Source of the DNA: an uncultured Bradyrhizobium sp.
Lineage (GTDB): Bacteria; Pseudomonadota; Alphaproteobacteria; Rhizobiales; Xanthobacteraceae
Direction: 5' to 3'
Length of the DNA: 64,000 bases
Assembly: GCF_947648125.1 (NCBI RefSeq)
Contig: NZ_CANSMR010000017.1
Location: 62,001 to 126,000, forward strand
Each line of letters begins with the position of its first letter. Position 1 is the stretch's first letter. The position numbers and the translations under genes are program-made. This document shows, piece by piece, positions 8,144 to 16,519 of this stretch. Below the pieces are notes generated by a model, which saw nothing but the letters and a program-made list of their open reading frames with translations, ran no database searches and had not been told where the DNA came from.

Positions 8144-9427
8144 CTAGCGCTGGCCGTGATCTTGCGCGGCGCGTGCCGCGACCGCGGCGCGGCGTTTGAG
8201 GAACTCGCGCTCGCGCGCATTGCCGGCCAATGCGGCGGCGACCTCGAACGCGGTGTGCGCCTCCGCGAAGCGGTTCAGCCGGTGCAGCAGATCGCCGCGC
8301 ACGCTCGGCAGCAGATGATAGGCTTTCAGCGCCGGCTCGTCCGCGAGGCCGTCGACGATTGCAAGCGCGGCCTGCGGCCCTTCGGCCATGCCGATCGCAA
8401 CCGCGCGGTTGAGCTCGATCACCGGCGAATCCAGCAACGCGGCGAGATCGCCGTACAGCGCGGCGATGCGGCGCCAGTCGGTCGCCTCAGGCGTATCGGC
8501 CTCGGCATGGCAGGCGGCGATCGCGGCCTGCAGCGCGTAGAAGCCACCCGCGCCGCCGAGCTCGCGGGCGCGCGCCAGCGCCAGCTGCCCGCGGCGGATC
8601 TGCAGGCGATCCCACAGCGCGCGATTCTGATCCATCAGCAGGATCGGCTCGCCGGCCGCGTCGGTGCGCGCCGCCGTCCGCGAGGCGTTGAATTCCATCA
8701 GCGCCAGCAGGCCGTGCGCCTCCGGCTCGTGCGGCGCAATCGAGGTCAGCATACGGCCGATGCGCAGCGCCTCGCTGCAGAGCTGCGGCCGCAGCCATTC
8801 GTCGCCGCTCGCCGCGGTATAGCCCTCGTTGAAGATCAGGTAAGCAACCTCGAGCACGGAAGCGAGCCGCTCCGACAGCGCCTCGCAGCGCGGCGTCTCG
8901 TAGACCAGACCGGACTCCGACAGCGTGCGCTTGGCGCGCACGATGCGCTGGGCGATGGTCGCCTCCGCCTGCAGGAAGGCGCGCGCGATCTCCTCGGTGG
9001 TGAGGCCACAGATCATCCGAAGCGCCAGCGCGGCGCGGGCCTCGCGCGACAGCAGCGGATGGCAGGCGGTGAAGATCAGCCGCAGCAATTCATCGCCGAT
9101 ATCGTCGTCGAGCGCGGAATCGAAATCGGGCATGGTCTCCTGCTCCCGCACCAGATCATGCGCAAGCATGCCGTGCTTTTCGGTCCGCATGCGGTTGCGC
9201 CTGATATGATCGAGCGCGCGCCGCTTGGCGGTCGCCATCAGCCAGGCGCCCGGCTTCTCCGGCACGCCACTGAGCGGCCAGTGCTCGAGCGCCGCGATCA
9301 GCGCTTCCTGGGTCAGATCCTCGGCGAGCGGCACGTCGCGCAGCATCCGCGACAGGCTGGTGATCAGCCGCGGCTGCTCGATGCGCCACACCGCAAGGAT
9401 CGTCGCCTGGATGTCGGCGGCCGTCAT
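8144..9427 (-). CDS. ECF42-type RNA polymerase sigma factor with C-terminal TPR-like extension
   Basis: The 427-residue protein has sigma region 2 (about 15-80, with DLTQEALIAALEHWP and AWLMATAKRRALDHIRR), region 4 (about 125-175, ALRMICGLTTEEIARAF), and a long helical C-terminal domain of TPR type (about 190-420, including NEGYTAA). This layout defines the ECF42 group, whose members are encoded beside a DGPF/YCII-domain protein rather than an anti-sigma factor. Here such a gene lies just upstream, at 9515. The C-terminal domain is thought to be needed for activity. The signal it answers to is unknown. Confidence 0.92.
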   Translation of the reverse strand: MTAADIQATILAVWRIEQPRLITSLSRMLRDVPLAEDLTQEALIAALEHWPLSGVPEKPGAWLMATAKRRALDHIRRNRMRTEKHGMLAHDLVREQETMPDFDSALDDDIGDELLRLIFTACHPLLSREARAALALRMICGLTTEEIARAFLQAEATIAQRIVRAKRTLSESGLVYETPRCEALSERLASVLEVAYLIFNEGYTAASGDEWLRPQLCSEALRIGRMLTSIAPHEPEAHGLLALMEFNASRTAARTDAAGEPILLMDQNRALWDRLQIRRGQLALARARELGGAGGFYALQAAIAACHAEADTPEATDWRRIAALYGDLAALLDSPVIELNRAVAIGMAEGPQAALAIVDGLADEPALKAYHLLPSVRGDLLHRLNRFAEAHTAFEVAAALAGNAREREFLKRRAAVAARAAQDHGQR

Positions 9428-9451
9428 CGCCGCCGACCTGGATCGTTGTCT

Positions 9452-9502
9452 GGACGCGCGCTCTTCACGCGAACCGGAGGCCGCCTCGCGTGAACGCGCC
9501 CT
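9452..9502. repeat. Dispersed repeat D between the YCII and sigma genes
   Basis: A copy of repeat D (GCTCTTCACGCGAACCGG, then a GCCTCGCGTGAACGCGC arm) fills most of the 87-base gap between the YCII gene and the sigma gene. It could attenuate or stabilise a shared transcript. Confidence 0.6.
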
Positions 9503-9514
9503 GTCCGCGGCGCA

Positions 9515-9910
9515 TCAAGCGATGGCGGAGACATCGACCTGGCAGGCGCCGTCGACGCCCGGGGTGGCGAAGGGGCGCACCTCGCAGGTGCCGTCCCAAC
9601 CAGGCATGTGCTCCTTGTGCAGCTGCATGAACTCCACGGCGGCCGCCACCGCCTCTTCCTTGTTGCGGAGCTCGAAGATCGCGTAGCCGCCGATCATCTC
9701 CTTGGCCTCGACGAACGGGCCGTCGATGACGTTGAGCTTGCCGTCGGTGATGCGGACCTGGGCCCCCATCGCGACCGGCAGCAGCCCACCGGTGTCGATC
9801 ATGCGGCCGGCCTTGATCTCCCGCTCGGCGAGCTTGCCCATCGCCTCCATCAGGGCCGGCGTCGGCGGGCGCGGGGGCTGGGCGGAGGTGACGATATACA
9901 TGAACCGCAT
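9515..9910 (-). CDS. YCII/DGPF-domain protein, ECF42 partner
   Basis: A 131-residue single-domain protein of the YCII-related (DGPF) family. The motif appears as VIDGPFVEAKEMIGGYAIFE, with conserved His/Asp context and a C-terminal HKEHMPGWDGTCEVRP segment. GGAG lies 7 bases before ATG 9910. In ECF42 systems a DGPF protein is nearly always adjacent and may act as the regulatory or target partner of the sigma factor. Its biochemical role is not established. Gene order (DGPF then sigma on the same strand) matches the usual arrangement. Confidence 0.88.
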   Translation of the reverse strand: MRFMYIVTSAQPPRPPTPALMEAMGKLAEREIKAGRMIDTGGLLPVAMGAQVRITDGKLNVIDGPFVEAKEMIGGYAIFELRNKEEAVAAAVEFMQLHKEHMPGWDGTCEVRPFATPGVDGACQVDVSAIA

Positions 9911-10107
9911 CGGAAATCTCCTGTTGGGCGAGAAGCGACGATAACCGCCGCAAAACCGGCTCGCTATGGGGGACGACGATCCGCGGCATGCCGGATCGAC
10001 AGGGAAATGGGAATTATTTTTGGAGGTGCCAGCGAGAAGCAGATCGTACCGCCCCATCGTCGTCCCTGCGAAAGCAGGAACGACACGGAGTTTTGTTGCA
10101 GCGCCGC
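9911..10107. other. Gap with a lone half-copy of repeat A
   Basis: Between the AprI-like gene and the YCII gene there is no supported gene. One arm of repeat A (CGTCGTCCCTGCGAAAGCAG, about 10058-10080) lies here without its inverted partner, next to a short A/T-rich stretch. Confidence 0.5.
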
Positions 10108-10803
10108 CTATTGCTCCCGCAGCATGATCAGCGGGTCGGCGCTGTCGGGGACGCGGCGCCACTGGGCGTTGTCGTCGGCCTCGAACTGCCAGGTCTCGCC
10201 CTTGGGCGACATCAGGATCATCTGGCCGTGGTCGAGCCGCCACAGCGTCGGGTTGAAGGCCGCGACCGCGGGATCGCATTTGCCTTTCAGGAACACCTGG
10301 AAATTGTCGTTGCCGGCGTCGGTATTGGTCAGCACCAGGGCGCAGATCGCCTGGCCGTTGCCGCGGACCATCGACCAGTCGCCGATCATCTGGTCCATCG
10401 ACTTGGCGAGCGCGCGGGCAGCGGCGAGATTCTGCAGGATGTAGACGCCCTCGTTGGTGCGCATCCCCTCGAAGATGCCGGTCTCGACCTCGGTGAAATC
10501 GATCACCGCCTCGCCGGCCGCGTTGTGCAGTCGCACGATGTCGCCGAGGCCCTTGATGCTCCAGCCCGTGATGTCCTTGGTGAAGGGCAGTGCGGCGGCG
10601 CAGGCCGGCTCGAGCTCGAGCTTGAAACCTTGCGGCGTCGCATCGCTCTTCAGCGTCACGACGCAAGTCTTGCTGCGCTCGGTGGTGGCGAGCTCCCACT
10701 GCCCGATCATGTCCTTCTTCAACGTCGAGACGTCCTGCGCGGCTGCCGGACCGCACGCGGCCAGCAGCACAAGCAGCACGACGTTGAAGCGGGACAGCGG
10801 CAT
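10108..10803 (-). CDS. Exported protein with two AprI/Inh protease-inhibitor-like domains
   Basis: The 231-residue product has a signal peptide ending in LLAACGPAAAQ, with both a lipobox-like LAAC and an Ala-x-Ala site, so it is either a lipoprotein or soluble in the periplasm. Two similar lipocalin-like halves follow: residues about 32-120 (MIGQWELATTERSKTCVVTL) and 137-225 (MIGDWSMVRGNGQAICALVL), each with GxW and a Cys pair. Single-domain Inh proteins block serralysin metalloproteases in the periplasm. Its ATG shares a base with the stop of the hydroxyacid dehydrogenase (TGATG). No serralysin gene is in the window. Confidence 0.78.
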   Translation of the reverse strand: MPLSRFNVVLLVLLAACGPAAAQDVSTLKKDMIGQWELATTERSKTCVVTLKSDATPQGFKLELEPACAAALPFTKDITGWSIKGLGDIVRLHNAAGEAVIDFTEVETGIFEGMRTNEGVYILQNLAAARALAKSMDQMIGDWSMVRGNGQAICALVLTNTDAGNDNFQVFLKGKCDPAVAAFNPTLWRLDHGQMILMSPKGETWQFEADDNAQWRRVPDSADPLIMLREQ

Positions 10804-11786
10804 CAGCGGCCCTTCACCGGCGTTTCCGCAACCGGCGTCAGCGGCGGCTTGCCGGCGAACCAGTTTGTGATGTTGTCGACCACGAGCTGATCCATCGCAT
10901 TGCGCGTGACCACCGAGGCCGAACCGATATGCGGCAGCAGCACGACGTTCTGCATCGCCTTCAATTCATCCGGCACGTTTGGCTCGGCAGCGAACACGTC
11001 GAGGCCGGCGGCGAGGATGGTGCCGGATTTCAGCGCTGCGACCAGCGCCGGCTCGTCGACCACGGAGCCGCGCGCGACATTGATCAGCACGCCGCGCGGG
11101 CCGAGCGCCTTCAGCACGTCGGCGTTGATCATCTTCGCTGTCGAGGCGCCGCCCGGCACGATGACGATCAGAGTATCGACCGCTTTCGCCATCTCGATCA
11201 GATCGGGATAGTGCTTGTAGGCGACGTCCTTGGACGGATTGCGCGAGTGATAGGACACCGGCACGCGCGAGGCCTCCAGCCTGCGCCCGATCGCCTGGCC
11301 GATGCGGCCCATGCCGACGATGCCGATCTTGCGATCGCGCAACGAGCCGACGCTGAGCGGATAATTCTGGGTCTGCCACAGGCCGGAGCGCACGTAGCGG
11401 TCGGCCTTGACGAATTCACGCAGCGTCGCGATCAGCAAACCCATCGCGACGTCGGCGACCTCCTCGGTCAGCACGTCGGGCGTGTTGGTGACCACGATAT
11501 TGTGATCCCGCGCATAAGCGGAATCGACGTGGTCGTAGCCCACGCCGAAGCTGCCGACGATCTCGAGCTTCGGAAACATCGCCATCGCGGTCTTGTCGGT
11601 CGCCATCGTGTGATAGGTGACGGCGATGCCGCGGATCTTGGCCATCGTGTCGGGCGTCAGGCGCTCGAGGTCGCCGCGGCTCTCGGCCCGGTGCAGCACA
11701 TACTGATCGGAAAAGCCGTTTTCGAGGATTGGCCGGATCGGTCCATAAACCAACAGATCGATCTTTTCGGAAGAAATCGGGGCCAT
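10803..11786 (-). CDS. D-isomer-specific 2-hydroxyacid dehydrogenase (GhrA/GyaR-like)
   Basis: A 327-residue NAD(P)-dependent dehydrogenase. The Rossmann glycine motif is GMGRIGQAIG, and the three catalytic positions are visible: Arg in NVARGSVVDE, Glu in FAAEPNVP, His in LLPHIGSAS. The family interconverts 2-keto acids and D-2-hydroxy acids, often glyoxylate or hydroxypyruvate. The ATG at 11786 overlaps the permease stop as TGATG and an upstream TTG is less likely. It is the fourth gene of an ABC-transporter operon, so it may process an acid released from the imported compound. Substrate is inferred only at family level. Confidence 0.86.
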   Translation of the reverse strand: MAPISSEKIDLLVYGPIRPILENGFSDQYVLHRAESRGDLERLTPDTMAKIRGIAVTYHTMATDKTAMAMFPKLEIVGSFGVGYDHVDSAYARDHNIVVTNTPDVLTEEVADVAMGLLIATLREFVKADRYVRSGLWQTQNYPLSVGSLRDRKIGIVGMGRIGQAIGRRLEASRVPVSYHSRNPSKDVAYKHYPDLIEMAKAVDTLIVIVPGGASTAKMINADVLKALGPRGVLINVARGSVVDEPALVAALKSGTILAAGLDVFAAEPNVPDELKAMQNVVLLPHIGSASVVTRNAMDQLVVDNITNWFAGKPPLTPVAETPVKGR

Positions 11787-12574
11787 CAATTGTCCTTTCC
11801 TAACGCGCTTTCATGCCAACGCCGCAACAGAAGGTGCGAAACTAGCGCCAGCACCCCATAGATGACAATCCCGGCCAGCGATAGCAGCAGAAGTGCTGCG
11901 AACATGCGGGGAATATTCAACCGGTAGCCTGATTCGGCGATCCGGAAGGCAAGGCCCGAGCCGGCGCCGGCGCTGCCCGCCGCGATCTCCGCGACCACGG
12001 CGCCGATCAGCGACAGCCCGCCGGCAATACGCAGGCCGCCGAGGATATAGGGCAGCGCCGCGGGCAGCTTCAGCAACAGCAGCGTCTGCAGTCTCGAGGC
12101 GCCATAAAGTTGAAACAATCCGGCGAGGTTGCGATCGACCGAGTTGAGGCCGAGCGTGGTGTTCGACAGCACCGGAAAGAACGCCACGATCCAGGCGCAA
12201 ACGATCACCGCGGTCTGCTGCTGCAGATAGATCAGCAGCAGCGGCGCGATCGCGATCACGGGCGTGACCTGCAGCACCACGGCATAGGGAAACAGCGAAT
12301 ATTCCAGCCATTTCGACTGGTTGAACAGCAGCGCCAGCACGACGCCGCCGACCGCGGCGGCGACGAAGCCTTCGAGCGTGGTCAGCAGCGTGACGCCGAG
12401 CGATTGCGACAGCACCGGCCAGTCCGCAACCAGCGTCTTCAGCACCAAAAGCGGGCTCGGCAGTACATAGGGCTGGATGCCATAGGCGCGGACGATCGCT
12501 TCCCAGAGCACGAGACCCGCGGCGAACACCGCAAGCGGCAGCAGAAATCGGACGAGGTCCTGCGGAGATTTCAT
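11786..12574 (-). CDS. ABC transporter permease, nitrate/taurine/NMT1-type
   Basis: A 262-residue inner-membrane protein with six predicted helices of the binding-protein-dependent transport family. The cytoplasmic EAA loop appears as LYGASRLQTLLLLKLPAALP, ending in the conserved Gly-Gly-Leu-Arg region. The start at 12574 overlaps the ATPase stop as ATGA; longer upstream readings are antisense-like sequence inside the ATPase. It pairs with the ATPase and binding protein upstream to import a small organic compound. Confidence 0.9.
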   Translation of the reverse strand: MKSPQDLVRFLLPLAVFAAGLVLWEAIVRAYGIQPYVLPSPLLVLKTLVADWPVLSQSLGVTLLTTLEGFVAAAVGGVVLALLFNQSKWLEYSLFPYAVVLQVTPVIAIAPLLLIYLQQQTAVIVCAWIVAFFPVLSNTTLGLNSVDRNLAGLFQLYGASRLQTLLLLKLPAALPYILGGLRIAGGLSLIGAVVAEIAAGSAGAGSGLAFRIAESGYRLNIPRMFAALLLLSLAGIVIYGVLALVSHLLLRRWHESALGKDN

Positions 12575-13374
12575 GCGCCCGCCTGCCCTGCATAGGACGG
12601 CGCCAGCGCATTGGAGACCTCGCGGCAGAAGGCGGCATATTCGGCCGAGGTGCGGAACTCCTCGCCGCGCGGCTCGGGCGAGGTGATGCGAAACTCGGCG
12701 CCGATCCGGCCCGGGCGCGCCGTCATCACGATCACGCGCTGCGAGAGATAGACCGACTCGAACACCGAGTGCGTCACGAAGATGACGGTCTTGTGCAAAT
12801 TGCGCCACAGCGACAGCAGGTCGTTGTTGAGGCGAAAGCGCGTGATCTCGTCGAGCGCGGCGAACGGCTCATCCATCAGCAGGATATCGGGATCGGTGAC
12901 CAGCGCGCGCGCCAGCGACACCCGCATCTTCATGCCGCCGGACAATTCGCGCGGATAGGCGGTCGCGAACTCCGCAAGCCCGACCTGCTCCAGCGCCGCC
13001 TCGATGCGCGCATCGGCGTCGATCGCCGGCGCACGAGCGAGCTTGAGCGGCAGGCGGACATTGTCGCGCACATTGGCCCACGGCATCAGCGTCGGCTCCT
13101 GAAATACGAAGCCTACTCTGTGGCTGCCGCGCTGCTCGGCGCCATGATGCGAGAGCTCGACCGTGCCGGCGCTCGGGGTAGCGAGGCCGGCAATGAGGCG
13201 CAGCGCGGTGGATTTGCCGCAGCCGGAGGGGCCGAGCAGCGAGACGAACTCGCCGCTGACGACATCGAGGTCGAGCGGCCCGAGCGCCATTACCCCGCTG
13301 TCATAAGTCTTTGTGACGCCGCGCAGGCGCACGGCCCATCCGGCATCAGGTCCAGACAACGCAGGCTCCGCCAT
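12571..13374 (-). CDS. ABC transporter ATP-binding protein, nitrate/taurine/NMT1-type
   Basis: A 267-residue ATPase with Walker A GPSGCGKST, Q-loop FQEPTLMPW, signature LSGGM, Walker B LLMDEP and the switch His in FVTHSVFES. These features place it in the TauB/SsuB/ThiZ group. ATG 13374 is 16 bases after the binding-protein stop, and the 3' end overlaps the permease by ATGA. Longer frame extensions upstream are not supported. Confidence 0.92.
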   Translation of the reverse strand: MAEPALSGPDAGWAVRLRGVTKTYDSGVMALGPLDLDVVSGEFVSLLGPSGCGKSTALRLIAGLATPSAGTVELSHHGAEQRGSHRVGFVFQEPTLMPWANVRDNVRLPLKLARAPAIDADARIEAALEQVGLAEFATAYPRELSGGMKMRVSLARALVTDPDILLMDEPFAALDEITRFRLNNDLLSLWRNLHKTVIFVTHSVFESVYLSQRVIVMTARPGRIGAEFRITSPEPRGEEFRTSAEYAAFCREVSNALAPSYAGQAGA

Positions 13375-13390
13375 CGTGCGTCCGCACCCG

Positions 13391-14434
13391 TCAGTTCTTC
13401 GGCCTGAGCTCGACGCCGACCGCCTTGTTGACGAAGCGCAGCGTGTAGCCTTGGCGATAGTCGATGGTGCCCTTGACCACGCCGGCGCGCACCATCTTGT
13501 CAAAGAAGCTCGCCATCCGCTCGTCGGTCATCGCGCCGATGCCGTTCTTGATGGACTCGCCGGAATCGACGATGCCGTGCTCGCGCATCTTGGCGACGCA
13601 ATAGGCGAGCAGCTCGTCGTTCATGTCAGGATTGAGCTTCTTGATCATGGCATTGCCGGCCGAGTTGTCGCCGTAGACGTAAGTGTACCAGCCGACGATG
13701 GAGGCATCGACAAAGCGCTGCACCAGATCCGGCTTCTTGTCGACCAGGTCGCGGCGAGTCTCGATCAAGGTCGAGTAGGAGTTGAAGCCGTAATCGGCGA
13801 GCAGCAGCACGTTCGGCTTGAAGCCGGCAGCTTTCTCCACCGCAAAGGGCTCGGAGGTGACATAGCCCTGCATCGCGGTCTGCTTGTTCACGATGAAGGG
13901 CTGCGGGTTGAAGGTGTAGGGTTTCACCTTGTTCTCGTCGAAGCCGTATTCGGACTTCAGCCACTGGAAATAGCTGGTGATGCCTTCCTTCGAGATCAAA
14001 AGCGTCAGCGGCTTCAGATCCTCGATCTTGCCGACCTTGACTTCGGGATGGGTCAGGAAGACCTGCGGGTCCTTCTGGAACATCGCGGCGACGGCGACCA
14101 GCGGCACGTTGTTGGTGACGGCGTCGAAGGTCTGCAGCGAGTTCGCACTCATGAAGAAGTCGAGCTTGCCCGCGATCAGCAGCATGCGGTTGTTCTCGTT
14201 GGGACCGCCGGGCACGATTGACACGTCGAGGCCGTATTTCTTGTAGGTGCCGTCGGCGAGCGCCTGGAAGAACCCGCCATGCTCGCCCTCGGCGACCCAA
14301 TTGGTGCCGAACGAGACCTTGTCCAAAGTCTTGTCCGAGCTCTGCGCCCGCGCCGGCAGGAGGCCTGCGGAAACGCCGAGGGTGACGGCCAGAAGAGCTG
14401 TGGTTAACGCTCGCGGCAAAAAGGCCGGGATCAT
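13391..14434 (-). CDS. ABC transporter substrate-binding protein, NMT1/ThiY-like
   Basis: A 347-residue protein starting MIPAFLPRALT, with a signal peptide (cleavage near PARA-QS). The mature part starts with the NMT1 pattern FGTNWVAEGEHGGFFQALAD, where the Trp and the Glu/His residues resemble pyrimidine-precursor binders, followed by KYGLDVSIVPGGPNENNRML. It heads a five-gene operon with ATPase, permease, dehydrogenase and AprI-like gene. The divergent creatininase-family gene is 145 bases away, so both probably serve the same nitrogen compound. Thiamine-precursor-like or amide substrates are possible; this is not settled by sequence. Confidence 0.87.
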   Translation of the reverse strand: MIPAFLPRALTTALLAVTLGVSAGLLPARAQSSDKTLDKVSFGTNWVAEGEHGGFFQALADGTYKKYGLDVSIVPGGPNENNRMLLIAGKLDFFMSANSLQTFDAVTNNVPLVAVAAMFQKDPQVFLTHPEVKVGKIEDLKPLTLLISKEGITSYFQWLKSEYGFDENKVKPYTFNPQPFIVNKQTAMQGYVTSEPFAVEKAAGFKPNVLLLADYGFNSYSTLIETRRDLVDKKPDLVQRFVDASIVGWYTYVYGDNSAGNAMIKKLNPDMNDELLAYCVAKMREHGIVDSGESIKNGIGAMTDERMASFFDKMVRAGVVKGTIDYRQGYTLRFVNKAVGVELRPKN

Positions 14435-14579
14435 GGTTGGACTCCGTCGATCATTATGGCCCATGATGGAAGGCGGGAAGACGTGGATCGCGCCCGGAGA
14501 CGCGAACGCCTCACCGATGTTAAACAAACTAGCCTGCAAATCCATCCCATGAAACGCTTGTATTGAAACGACTGGCTTG

Positions 14580-15386
14580 ATGACTTCTCAGCTTCCGCCC
14601 CGCGACTGGACCGCCATCCACTGGCCCGACCTCGCCAAGGACGCGGCCGCGCGATGGATCGCGGTGCTGCCGCTGGCCGCGACCGAGCAGCACGGGCCGC
14701 ATCTGCCGCTCGGAACCGACGTCATGATTGGCGAGGCGTATCTGGCGCGGGTTCAGGAGCTGCTGCCGGCGGCCATCCCGGCGACGTTCCTGCCCCTGCA
14801 GCCGGTCGGCATCTCCACCGAGCACATCGATTTTCCGGGAACGCTGATCCTGCCTACCAGGGTGGCGCTGAACAGCTGGATGGCGCTCGGCGAGAGCGTG
14901 GCGCGCGCCGGGATCAGGAAGCTCGTGATGGTGACGAGCCATGGCGGCAATTCCGCCGCGATGCAGCTCGTGGCGCAGGACCTGCGCGCGCAACACAAGA
15001 TGCTGGTGGTGACCACGAGCTGGTCGCGCTTCGGCACGCCCGATGGGCTGTTCGATGCCGACGAATTGCGCCACGGCATCCATGGCGGCGCGGTCGAGAC
15101 CTCCATCATGCTGGCGAAATATCCGCAAGCCGTGCGCAAGGATGCGATCGCGGACTTCAAGCCCGCGAGCGTGCAGATCGAGAAGGACCACCGCTTTCTG
15201 TCGACCCAGCGGCCGGCGCCGTTCGCCTGGCAGGCGCAGGACCTCAATCCGAGCGGCGCGATCGGCGATGCGACCAAGGCCGCGGCCGAGAAGGGCGAGC
15301 AGCTGATCGAGCACGGCGCGCGCGCGTTCTGCGAGCTGCTCGCCGACGTCGACAGGTTCGATCCGGGCGTCTTTCGGGGCAACTGA
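14580..15386 (+). CDS. Creatininase-family amidohydrolase
   Basis: A 268-residue protein with the metal-site motifs of the family: LAATEQHGPHLPLGTD (Glu, His and Asp ligands), VTSHGGNSAA and GIHGGAVETS. Members include creatinine amidohydrolase, the formamide-forming FAPy deformylase ArfB and MftE peptidase. The ATG at 14580 directly follows an in-frame TTG that is a weaker start. Divergent from an NMT1-type importer, it probably opens or deformylates the imported cyclic amide. The exact substrate is unknown. Confidence 0.87.
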   Translation: MTSQLPPRDWTAIHWPDLAKDAAARWIAVLPLAATEQHGPHLPLGTDVMIGEAYLARVQELLPAAIPATFLPLQPVGISTEHIDFPGTLILPTRVALNSWMALGESVARAGIRKLVMVTSHGGNSAAMQLVAQDLRAQHKMLVVTTSWSRFGTPDGLFDADELRHGIHGGAVETSIMLAKYPQAVRKDAIADFKPASVQIEKDHRFLSTQRPAPFAWQAQDLNPSGAIGDATKAAAEKGEQLIEHGARAFCELLADVDRFDPGVFRGN

Positions 15387-15445
15387 TCGGGAATTCCTTT
15401 GTGCTGGCGCACGATGGGATGAGGTCGAATAGCAGCGGCGAAGGC

Positions 15446-15580
15446 TGTGCGCTCCCTCTCCCGCTTGCGGGGGAGGGCTGGGGTGGGGGCTCTCTCCGCA
15501 AGTCATATCGTGGAGAGAGCCCCCACCCGCATCGCATCTCCGATGCGATGCGACCTCCCCCGCAAGCGGGAGAGGTGCAA
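15446..15580. repeat. Palindromic repeat family C unit
   Basis: The unit starts with CTCCCGCTTGCGGGGGAG, continues through GGGTGGGGGCTCTCTC, then an inverted segment (GAGAGAGCCCCCACCC) and a closing CCTCCCCCGCAAGCGGGAG arm. It thus contains three nested inverted repeats. Other copies lie at 31244 and 45026, with single-hairpin remnants at 27903 and 29774. The rest of the 15387-15755 gap shows no supported gene. Confidence 0.85.
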
Positions 15581-15755
15581 CCGGGTCTGCGGCGAGACCT
15601 ATTCGACGCGGCTTCATGCAGCGTTGGCCGGAGCCGACGAAACAATCCACGAAACCATATTTCCGGCACGGCCTTTCGAACCGGAACCGAAAAGCCTCCG
15701 TCCAACGGGCATGCGGGCCACACCGGCGCCGCGCTCAAACAGGATGGAGTATCCC

Positions 15756-16019
15756 ATGTCGATCAAGACCAGGTTTGCCGCCCTCGCCCTCACCGCGCTC
15801 GCCGTGACCGGCACCATCGCGTCCACCACGTCGCAGGCCAATGCCAAGCCGTATGGCTGGGGCTGGGGCGTCGGCGCGGGCCTTGTCGGCGCCGCCATCG
15901 TCGGCAGCGCGATCGCGGCCAGTGACGGCTATTACGACGGCGGCTATCGGCGCTGCGCCTGGGTGCGCCAGTTCGACGCTTACGGCAACTACATCGGCCG
16001 CGTGCGCTCCTGCTACTGA
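15756..16019 (+). CDS. Small secreted glycine-rich protein with C-terminal Cys pair (87 aa)
   Basis: Starts MSIKTRFAALALTALAVTG, a signal peptide cleaved near ANA-KP. The mature part has WGWGVGAGLVGAAIVGSAIAA, a Gly/Ala-rich hydrophobic stretch, then Asp/Tyr-rich sequence and a C-terminal segment from CAWVRQFD to RVRSC with two Cys. GGAG precedes the ATG. It resembles two other small secreted proteins in the window (34736 and 44783) in having a short Cys-bounded hairpin near the end. Function unknown. Confidence 0.7.
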   Translation: MSIKTRFAALALTALAVTGTIASTTSQANAKPYGWGWGVGAGLVGAAIVGSAIAASDGYYDGGYRRCAWVRQFDAYGNYIGRVRSCY

Positions 16020-16029
16020 TCGACGGGAT

Positions 16030-16110
16030 TTTCATAGTGTTTTCGAGCGAAGTGGGCACCGGTTCGCGTGAAGAAAACACGTCAAACTAAGAATCTAGAG
16101 CCGAGTAGGC
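16030..16110. repeat. Dispersed repeat D, reverse orientation
   Basis: Reverse-strand copy of the repeat: CGAGCGAAGTGGGCACCGG, then TTCGCGTGAAGAAAACACG and an AATCTAGAGC end. It directly follows the small secreted protein gene and could form a transcript end. The remaining bases to 16215 contain a short GGGCGGGT palindrome only. Confidence 0.65.
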
Positions 16111-16215
16111 TCTAGGGCTGCGGATCCTGCGTTCGGCACGGGTCCTCATCCACCCCGTGTCGCACACGACCCGTCCGGTGATCCCCCCGGGCGGGTCAAT
16201 TCTTGAACGCGGCGA

Positions 16216-16485
16216 TCACAGATATTTTGCGATCAGCCGGAAGTCGCGCAGCACGTTGCGGCCCTTTGGACCTGACGCCTTCAGCGTCTCCTCCAGGCTG
16301 TGGCCGATGTGGTCGTGGATCAGCGCCTTCTTGGCGCTCTCGATCGCGCTCTCCACCGCCTGCAATTGCTGGGCGATCTGCGCACAGGGCCGGCCCTGCT
16401 CGATCATCTCGACAATGGTCTCGAGATGGCCGTTGGCGCGCTTCAGGCGCCGGGCAATCGCTGCGTGCGGATGGTCGTCTGACAT
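16216..16485 (-). CDS. CsoR/RcnR/FrmR-family (DUF156) metal- or aldehyde-responsive repressor
   Basis: An 89-residue all-helical protein typical of this tetrameric family. The conserved Cys is C34 in EQGRPCAQIAQQL. The second-helix metal site reads HDHIGHS: H59 matches the conserved His, but the position of the second CsoR Cys is a Ser, with H62 beside it. Extra His residues occur near the N-terminus (H5, H7). That pattern fits a nickel/cobalt- or zinc-type RcnR/InrS sensor, or a formaldehyde-type FrmR, better than a copper CsoR. GGAG precedes ATG 16485. Two operator-like palindromes lie directly upstream. Confidence 0.88.
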   Translation of the reverse strand: MSDDHPHAAIARRLKRANGHLETIVEMIEQGRPCAQIAQQLQAVESAIESAKKALIHDHIGHSLEETLKASGPKGRNVLRDFRLIAKYL

Positions 16486-16496
16486 TCGGTTCTCCT

Positions 16497-16512
16497 ATCC
16501 TCCCTGGAGGAT
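16497..16512. promoter_or_regulatory. Putative CsoR-family operator 1
   Basis: ATCCTCCCTGGAGGAT: 7-base inverted arms around a 2-base centre, starting 12 bases before the repressor start codon on the reverse strand. A/T ends flanking G/C tracts are typical of operators for this family. Probably autoregulatory. Confidence 0.65.
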
Positions 16513-16519
16513 AATCATG

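Noticed and set aside
9515-10756. A 413-codon minus-strand frame running through the YCII gene into the AprI-like gene
   Set aside because: Only the first 131 codons of the YCII part are real. The rest is an out-of-frame reading of the AprI-like gene and intergenic repeat.
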